A DNA stretch of 38,796 bases from an uncultured Nostocoides sp. Lineage in GTDB: Bacteria > Actinomycetota > Actinomycetes > Actinomycetales > Dermatophilaceae. Position numbers and translations under genes: made by a program. Position 1 is the first letter of the stretch. Each line of letters begins with the position of its first letter. The stretch lies in assembly GCA_937858995.1 (NCBI GenBank), contig CALLZC010000008.1, positions 1-38,796 of the forward strand. The letters run 5' to 3'. The notes beneath the pieces were generated by a model that saw only the letters and a program-made list of their open reading frames with translations, had not been told where the DNA came from and did not search any database. Below, piece after piece: positions 34,296-38,796 of the stretch.

Positions 34296-34301
34296 AACGA
34301 T
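34296..34301 (+). promoter_or_regulatory. -10 element of a leaderless promoter (acyltransferase gene)
   Basis: AACGAT, with A and T at the two key positions, 6 nt before GTG 34308. No Shine-Dalgarno precedes this GTG. Weaker than the TACGCT examples. Confidence 0.35.
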
Positions 34302-34307
34302 GTCGGG

Positions 34308-35702
34308 GTGATCGACCGGCTCAGCGCGTCCGACAGCAGCTTTCTCTATCTCGAGGACGCCTCGGCGGCAACGCACGTCGGACAGGTCCTCATTTTCGTG
34401 ACTCCCGATGGTTTCCGGTCACGCCATGTCAGCGAGGCGATCCGGGCGCGCTTGGACGTGCATCCGCGCTATCGCCAGCGGATCCACACACTTCCCGGGC
34501 GGTTCATCACTCCGGTCTGGGTCGACGACCCGGACTTCGACCTCGACTACCACGTGCGCCGCTCGGCGCTGCCCGCGCCAGGATCCACCGAGGCATTGCA
34601 AGACTTCGTCGCGCGCGTGTGCTCGCGTCCGCTGGATCGCAGCCGTCCGCTGTGGGAGGTGTATGTCGTCGAGGGACTGAGCGGGGAGCGGCTGGCGGTG
34701 GTGACCAAGATCCACCAAGCGCTCATCGACGTCGGAGACATCACCGGTTTGAGCCCTGACCCGCAGACGCGCGTCGCCGCCGCGGGCCCCTGGGTGCCGA
34801 GCCCGCCGCCATCAACCCGCGAGCTGATCGGCGACACCGTCACGGGACTGATCCGACGGCCGGCGAGCGCCGTGGAGACCGCGCGCGGTGGCCTCAACGA
34901 GCTGCGAGCCACCGCCGGGCAGGTCGCCAGGGTGGGGCGCACCCTGGCCAAGGCCGCCGTATCGCCCCCGTCGAGCCGAGACTTCGCGATCGCGCCGGGG
35001 TCGGCGCGCCGTTACCTCATGGCGGACATCCAGCTCGCCGACTTGCGGGCGATACGAGATCAGGTGGTACGCCACTCTGGCGCGCGGGCGAGCATTCACG
35101 CCATTACGTTGACCGTGCTTGCCGGCGCCTTGCGCTCCTGGCTGCAGGGCCGGGGGGATCCGATGACTCAGAGCCGTTCGGTGCGAGCGCTGGTCCCGGT
35201 CTCGGTCAGCGATGAGAGCGGGCCCTACGGCTCACGCGTTGAGGCGATCTTCGTCGATCTCCCGGTGGGCGAACCCTCACCGATGGTCCGCTTGCACCAG
35301 ATCCGATTCGCCCTCGAACACCAGCTCGCCGAGCACCAGGGGGTTCGGGCCCAGGACCTCGCGGCCATGGTCGGGTTCGCGCCGCCGGCCCTGCACTCGC
35401 TCGGCATCCGACTCGGTGCCTCGCTCTCCAACCGGCTCTTCAACCTGGTCATCACCAATGTCCCCGGCCCGCAACGACCGATGTATGCCGACGGCCTGGC
35501 CCTGCAGGCCTCCTATCCGGTCTTGCCCCTGACCAGTGGACACGCGCTGGCCATCGGGATAACGAGCTACAACGGCCGCGTGCACCTCGGGGTGCTCGCG
35601 GACCGCGATGCGGTGCCGGATCTGGAGCAACTCGAGGGCGCGCTCGCGGACGCCGTCGAGGAGTTGCGCGAGGCCGCGGAGCACAATCCGGAGGAGCGAT
35701 GA
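34308..35702 (+). CDS. Wax ester synthase/diacylglycerol acyltransferase-like protein
   Basis: 464 aa. It starts with the family signature RLSASDSSFLYLEDASAATH and contains RYRQRIHTLPG, DFDLDYHVRRSALPAPGS and PLDRSRPLWEVYVVEGL. The C-terminal motif LFNLVITNVPGPQRPMYADG follows, all typical of bifunctional WS/DGAT enzymes that esterify acyl-CoA to alcohols or diacylglycerol. The catalytic HHxxxDG box is altered: KIHQALIDVGD, so H136-Q137 replaces HH and D141-V replaces DG. The second His is the general base in the family, so activity may be lost or changed. GTG 34308 is preferred to a start about 150 nt upstream, because the extra region is not family-like. It overlaps the next gene by 4 nt. 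Confidence 0.85.
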   Translation: MIDRLSASDSSFLYLEDASAATHVGQVLIFVTPDGFRSRHVSEAIRARLDVHPRYRQRIHTLPGRFITPVWVDDPDFDLDYHVRRSALPAPGSTEALQDFVARVCSRPLDRSRPLWEVYVVEGLSGERLAVVTKIHQALIDVGDITGLSPDPQTRVAAAGPWVPSPPPSTRELIGDTVTGLIRRPASAVETARGGLNELRATAGQVARVGRTLAKAAVSPPSSRDFAIAPGSARRYLMADIQLADLRAIRDQVVRHSGARASIHAITLTVLAGALRSWLQGRGDPMTQSRSVRALVPVSVSDESGPYGSRVEAIFVDLPVGEPSPMVRLHQIRFALEHQLAEHQGVRAQDLAAMVGFAPPALHSLGIRLGASLSNRLFNLVITNVPGPQRPMYADGLALQASYPVLPLTSGHALAIGITSYNGRVHLGVLADRDAVPDLEQLEGALADAVEELREAAEHNPEER

Positions 35703-36103
35703 TTTTGCAGCGGCTGTATCTGCCCATCTCCCGCGCCGACGTGGAACGGCTGCGCACGGCGGGCGAGTTGCGGGCGGGCCGCACCGCATACGGCGTCTCG
35801 CCGGCCCTGAGCGCAGCGACCCCCCGGGCCGATGAGGAGGAACGCGAATACCTCGCCTTCCTGGATGCGGTGGCCGTCGCGGCGGCGGCAGCCGGCGACG
35901 ACAAGCGCACCGCCGTGTTGGCTATCGATGTGCCGGACGGCGAGGTTTCCTGGCCGCCGGCCGGCACGGCCACCACCATCGGTCGAGCGATCCTGCGCCG
36001 GGAGGCGGTCTCGTTTCATATCGGTGCGGCGCCGGGGCCCGACGCCGACCTGCTCTGGTATGACGTGACGGAAGCCGAGCTGGTCGAGGACCTACTTCGC
36101 TGA
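35699..36103 (+). CDS. DUF6912-like small protein
   Basis: 134 aa. ILQRLYLPISRADVERLRTA, GRTAYGVSPALSAATPRADE, EEREYLAFLDAVAVAAAAA and TAVLAIDVPDGEV fit the short actinobacterial family now called DUF6912, as I remember it. It is a predicted soluble alpha/beta protein with no catalytic motif that I can name. ATG 35699 overlaps the acyltransferase stop (ATGA at 35699-35702), with GGAGG just before it. Coupled translation with the acyltransferase suggests a related or merely convenient location. Confidence 0.65.
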   Translation: MILQRLYLPISRADVERLRTAGELRAGRTAYGVSPALSAATPRADEEEREYLAFLDAVAVAAAAAGDDKRTAVLAIDVPDGEVSWPPAGTATTIGRAILRREAVSFHIGAAPGPDADLLWYDVTEAELVEDLLR

Positions 36104-36206
36104 CCTGGGCGCTCACCCGGTCCGAGACCGGAGTCCGCGCACCGGTGGGTCTAGGGTTGGAAAGGCGAACCCAGCCAACCCAAGCCCAGGCAAAGGAGCC
36201 CCCTTG

Positions 36207-37838
36207 ATGGATGCTGTGACCCACGTACCGGTGCCAATCAACGAGCCGGTGCTGACCTACGCTCCGGGGACACCAGAACGCGATGATGTGCAGGCGGCCC
36301 TGGCCCGACTGGGCACCGGTGGCCATGACCTCCCGATGATCATCGACGGGGCCCGGGTGGACGGCACGGGTCGGCGAGTGGCCGTGCGCCAGCCGCATGC
36401 GCATGCCAAGGTGCTGGGTCACCTGCGTACGGCCGGGGTGGCCCAAGCGCGCGAGGCGATCGCCGCCGCCGGGCGCGCCGCCCCCGGCTGGCGTGCCCTG
36501 TCGTATGACGACCGCGCCGCCATTTTCCTCAAGGCTGCCGATCTGCTGGCGGGCCCCTGGCGCGCCACCATCAACGCCGCGACCATGCTCGGGCAGAGCA
36601 AGACGTGCTACCAGGCCGAGATCGACAGTGCCTGCGAGATGATCGACTTCTGGCGCTTCAACGTCCACTTCGGCCGGCAGATCCTCACCGAGCAGCCGGC
36701 CGCCAACTCACCCGGGGTGTGGAACCGACTCGACCATCGGCCCTTGGAAGGCTTCGTCTACGCGATCACGCCGTTCAACTTCACGGCGATCGCCGGAAAC
36801 CTGCCGACGGCTCCCGCCCTCATGGGCAACACCGTGCTCTGGAAGCCCAGCCCGACTCAGCAGCTCGCGGCGAGTTTGACCATGGATCTGCTCATCGAGG
36901 CCGGGTTGCCCCCGGGGGTGATCAATATGGTGACCGGGGACGGTCTCGATGTCTCCAAGGTCGCCCTGAGTGATCCCGATTTGGCCGGTATCCACTTCAC
37001 TGGATCCACCGCCACCTTCCACCATCTCTGGCAGGAGGTCGGGCGCAATCTGCCGACCTATCGCAGCTATCCGCGGCTGGTGGGGGAGACGGGCGGCAAG
37101 GACTTCGTGCTGGCGCACCCGAGCGCCGATCCGGACGTGCTGCGCACGGCCCTGATCCGCGGGGCCTTCGAGTTCCAGGGGCAAAAGTGTTCGGCCGCGT
37201 CCCGGGCCTATGTGCCCCGCTCGCTGTGGCGGCTGATCAAGGACGATCTCATCGAGCAGGTGAACGGACTGCGCCAAGGCGATGTCACCGATTTCGGCAA
37301 CTTCATGGGCGCCGTCATCGATGATCGCTCGTTCGCCCGCAATGCCGCCGCCATCGACCGGGCCAAGGCCACCGCGGGCATCGAGGTCATCGCCGGCGGG
37401 ACATATGACGACTCCGAGGGCTACTTCATCCGGCCCACCGTCCTGCTCGGCGAGGACCCGAATGACGCGATGTTCACCACCGAATACTTTGGGCCCATCC
37501 TGGCCGTCCACGTCTATCCCGACCGGCAGTTCCGCAGCGTTATGACGGCCATGGAGTCGGTAGCTCCCTACGCCTTGACCGGATCGATCCTCGCCCAGGA
37601 CCGCCGGGTCATCGCCGAAGCGACCGAGGCACTGCGCTATGCCGCTGGGAACTTCTATATCAACGACAAGCCCACCGGGGCCGTGGTCGGGCAGCAGCCC
37701 TTCGGCGGTGCGCGCGCCTCCGGGACCAACGACAAGGCCGGATCGATCCTCAATCTGCTGCGCTGGACCTCACCGCGGGTGATCAAGGAGACGTTCGTCC
37801 CGCCGACGCGCTACGAGTACCCGCACATGTCATCGTGA
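36207..37838 (+). CDS. pruA: L-glutamate gamma-semialdehyde (1-pyrroline-5-carboxylate) dehydrogenase
   Basis: 543 aa, the stand-alone P5C dehydrogenase type. It oxidises glutamate semialdehyde to glutamate with NAD+, the second step of proline breakdown. Signatures are GFVYAITPFNFTAIAGNLPT, ALMGNTVLWKPSPTQQLAA, VGETGGKDF and FEFQGQKCSAASRAYVP with catalytic C328. FGPILAVHVYPD and FGGARASGTNDKAG near the C-terminus are also diagnostic. ATG 36207 has AAGGAG at 36193-36198 (8-nt spacing); TTG 36204 is a less likely start. No proline dehydrogenase gene is adjacent. TAGGGT at about 36152 may be its -10. It is a single-gene unit. Confidence 0.96.
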   Translation: MDAVTHVPVPINEPVLTYAPGTPERDDVQAALARLGTGGHDLPMIIDGARVDGTGRRVAVRQPHAHAKVLGHLRTAGVAQAREAIAAAGRAAPGWRALSYDDRAAIFLKAADLLAGPWRATINAATMLGQSKTCYQAEIDSACEMIDFWRFNVHFGRQILTEQPAANSPGVWNRLDHRPLEGFVYAITPFNFTAIAGNLPTAPALMGNTVLWKPSPTQQLAASLTMDLLIEAGLPPGVINMVTGDGLDVSKVALSDPDLAGIHFTGSTATFHHLWQEVGRNLPTYRSYPRLVGETGGKDFVLAHPSADPDVLRTALIRGAFEFQGQKCSAASRAYVPRSLWRLIKDDLIEQVNGLRQGDVTDFGNFMGAVIDDRSFARNAAAIDRAKATAGIEVIAGGTYDDSEGYFIRPTVLLGEDPNDAMFTTEYFGPILAVHVYPDRQFRSVMTAMESVAPYALTGSILAQDRRVIAEATEALRYAAGNFYINDKPTGAVVGQQPFGGARASGTNDKAGSILNLLRWTSPRVIKETFVPPTRYEYPHMSS

Positions 37839-37855
37839 CTCGCCGCCCCGTGGAC

Positions 37856-37861
37856 TAGGTT
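37856..37861 (+). promoter_or_regulatory. -10 element, near-leaderless promoter (DUF2505 gene)
   Basis: TAGGTT followed by 8 nt and then ATG 37870. No Shine-Dalgarno is present. Confidence 0.45.
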
Positions 37862-37869
37862 GATCCGCC

Positions 37870-38364
37870 ATGAGGATCACCGAGGACGCCGAACTGCCGG
37901 GGACTCCCGATGAGATTTTCGCGATGCGCGCCACGCAGGAATTCCAGGATGAGAAGTGTGCGCGCTCCAGCCCGGCAGAGCATTCGGTGGACATCCGCAC
38001 GCAGGGTGATCGCACGCTCGTGACCACGGTTCGTGAGATGGCCACCGACGGACTCCCGGATGCGGTGCGGTCGATGATCGGGACCCACTTGAGAATCCAC
38101 GAGACCCAGGACTGGGGTCCGCCGGCCGGCGATGGTTCACGGACGGCCCGCATCGACCTGCGCGTCGATGGCGCCCCCGTCACTTTGCGGGGCACCCTGC
38201 AGGTGGTCCCGTCCCCGAACGGGTCGCACCAGATCTTGGAAGCGGACCTGCGGGCCGCGATCCCCTTCGTCGGCGGCAAGGTCGAGAAGGCGGCCGCACC
38301 CGCCATCTCGCATGGCTTCGACCTGGAGGCGCAAATCCTCAGCGAGTGGCTGGCGCCTCGGTAG
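37870..38364 (+). CDS. DUF2505 domain protein
   Basis: 164 aa, the family length. Residues 1-160 carry the DUF2505 pattern: MRITEDAELPGTPDEIFAMR, FQDEKCARS, TLVTTVREMATDGLPDAVRS, THLRIHETQDWG and LRAAIPFVGGKVEKAAAP. The fold is probably START/SRPBCC-like (helix-grip), suggesting a hydrophobic ligand, but no ligand is known. There is no signal peptide. The start is firm from the -10 and family alignment. It ends 51 bp from the convergent truncated gene. The gene has no operon partner here. Confidence 0.85.
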   Translation: MRITEDAELPGTPDEIFAMRATQEFQDEKCARSSPAEHSVDIRTQGDRTLVTTVREMATDGLPDAVRSMIGTHLRIHETQDWGPPAGDGSRTARIDLRVDGAPVTLRGTLQVVPSPNGSHQILEADLRAAIPFVGGKVEKAAAPAISHGFDLEAQILSEWLAPR

Positions 38365-38387
38365 GGCTCGCGGGCGCGCACCGCGCA

Positions 38388-38406
38388 CCGTGGAGGCACA
38401 CCACGG
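38388..38406. terminator. Small stem-loop between convergent genes
   Basis: CCGTGG (38388-38393), a 7-nt loop and CCACGG (38401-38406) in the 51-bp gap between DUF2505 (+) and the truncated gene (-). Weak, but suitably placed. Confidence 0.35.
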
Positions 38407-38415
38407 CATCACGGC

Positions 38416-38731
38416 TCACCGCAACTGGTTGGCGAGCCGCTCCGCCGCGATAGTCAGCCCGTCGAGGCTCTCGATCAGGTGCGCGCGGTCCCGCTCGATC
38501 TGCGTTCGGACCTGCACGTCCGCCGCACGCAACTGGCTCACGGCGCTCTCGCGCGTGGCGATGATGTCGGCGTCCGCCACACCCGAGATGCCGGATGGGA
38601 GGGCAAACCCGCGCTCCGTGGCACAGATGCCCGCCTCCTGGGCCGCCCGGAGCAACAGGCTGTGCTCATGCTCGCGCTGCGCGTGGCGGTATGCCGCACC
38701 GCTCAGTTCCGCGGCCCCACCCTCGGTGACC
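38416..38731 (-). CDS. Hypothetical protein, 5' end lost in adapter
   Basis: About 104 genomic codons, read on the minus strand to TGA at 38416-38418. The visible chain has ELSGAAYRHAQREHEHSLLL, RAAQEAGICATERGFALPSG, ATRESAVSQLRAADVQVRTQ and IERDRAHLIESLDGLTIAAE. It is helical and charged, with a likely coiled coil in the C-terminal half. I do not recognise a family. The residues read further upstream (MCIRDR) come from the Nextera adapter and must be dropped. The true start lies outside this contig. Confidence 0.6.
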
Positions 38732-38796
38732 CTGTCTCTTATACACATTCTCCGAGCCCACGAGACGGACTCCTATCTCGTATGCCGTCTTCTGCT
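38732..38796. other. Untrimmed Illumina Nextera i7 adapter (artefact)
   Basis: Reverse complement of the adapter at 1-58: mosaic end from 38732, the i7 adapter, index GGACTCCT and the P7 end. One extra T sits in the run ACACATTCTCC (near 38748-38749) compared with the copy at the start. The two ends form an inverted adapter pair with the same index, so the contig ends are library artefacts. Confidence 0.98.

Overview
This is a chromosomal contig from a high-GC actinobacterium. Three things point there: strong G/C in third codon positions, many ATGA/GTGA gene overlaps, and a gene order that is an actinobacterial core block. That order is fbiB-fbiA / whiB / DUF5719 / metallopeptidase-like / DUF3499 / pmmA-Trm112 / tobH / sahH / mtrA-mtrB-lpqB-comF / hpf / secA / Rv3235-like, as around Rv3235-Rv3262 of Mycobacterium tuberculosis. 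A Micrococcales member of the Intrasporangiaceae/Dermatophilaceae type is my best guess, but the sequence alone does not prove it. Both ends (1-58 and 38732-38796) are untrimmed Illumina Nextera i7 adapter, so genomic sequence runs only from 59 to 38731.

Layout: 59-4715 (+) is the end of a surface-glycan type cluster: a membrane protein tail, a glycosyltransferase with a methyltransferase-like C-terminus, an MprF/AglD-like membrane protein, a SAM methyltransferase, then an AlkA-like DNA glycosylase. 4753-6833 (-) is the F420 operon (fbiB, fbiA). 6997-11854 (+) is whiB, a 1029-aa membrane glycosyltransferase and a DUF5719 protein. 11870-15799 holds the degenerate metallopeptidase (-), DUF3499, a phosphomannomutase fused to a Trm112 domain, and a SIS protein. 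15996-17447 is S-adenosylhomocysteinase. 17583-22505 is mtrA-mtrB-lpqB-comF. 22721-24545 is hpf plus a YcaQ-like glycosylase. A tandem-GNAT gene (-) and secA follow, to 28691.

From 28692 the content is more accessory: a repeat/palindrome-rich convergent spacer, an Rv3235-like/LysM pair (-), an orphan 184-aa protein, a BldC/excisionase-type HTH protein (-), a SAF-domain plus CpaE-like ATPase pair, a secreted unknown (-), a WS/DGAT-like acyltransferase with a DUF6912-like gene, pruA, a DUF2505 gene and a gene cut by the adapter.

The genes mostly serve envelope biology (mannose activation, glycosyl transfer, MtrAB-LpqB signalling, SecA export), cofactor and methyl-cycle metabolism (F420, SAH) and stress or DNA repair. 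I find no tRNA, rRNA, CRISPR, IS element or prophage, and no gene-free stretch above 300 bases. I see no wholly new multi-gene system. The best leads are the intra-cluster paralogy between the glycosyltransferase tail and its neighbouring methyltransferase, the PMM-Trm112 fusion, the CofE protein lacking a recognisable nitroreductase domain, a recurrent octamer GTATGACG with apparent GTAC depletion, and a hairpin/palindrome cluster after secA.
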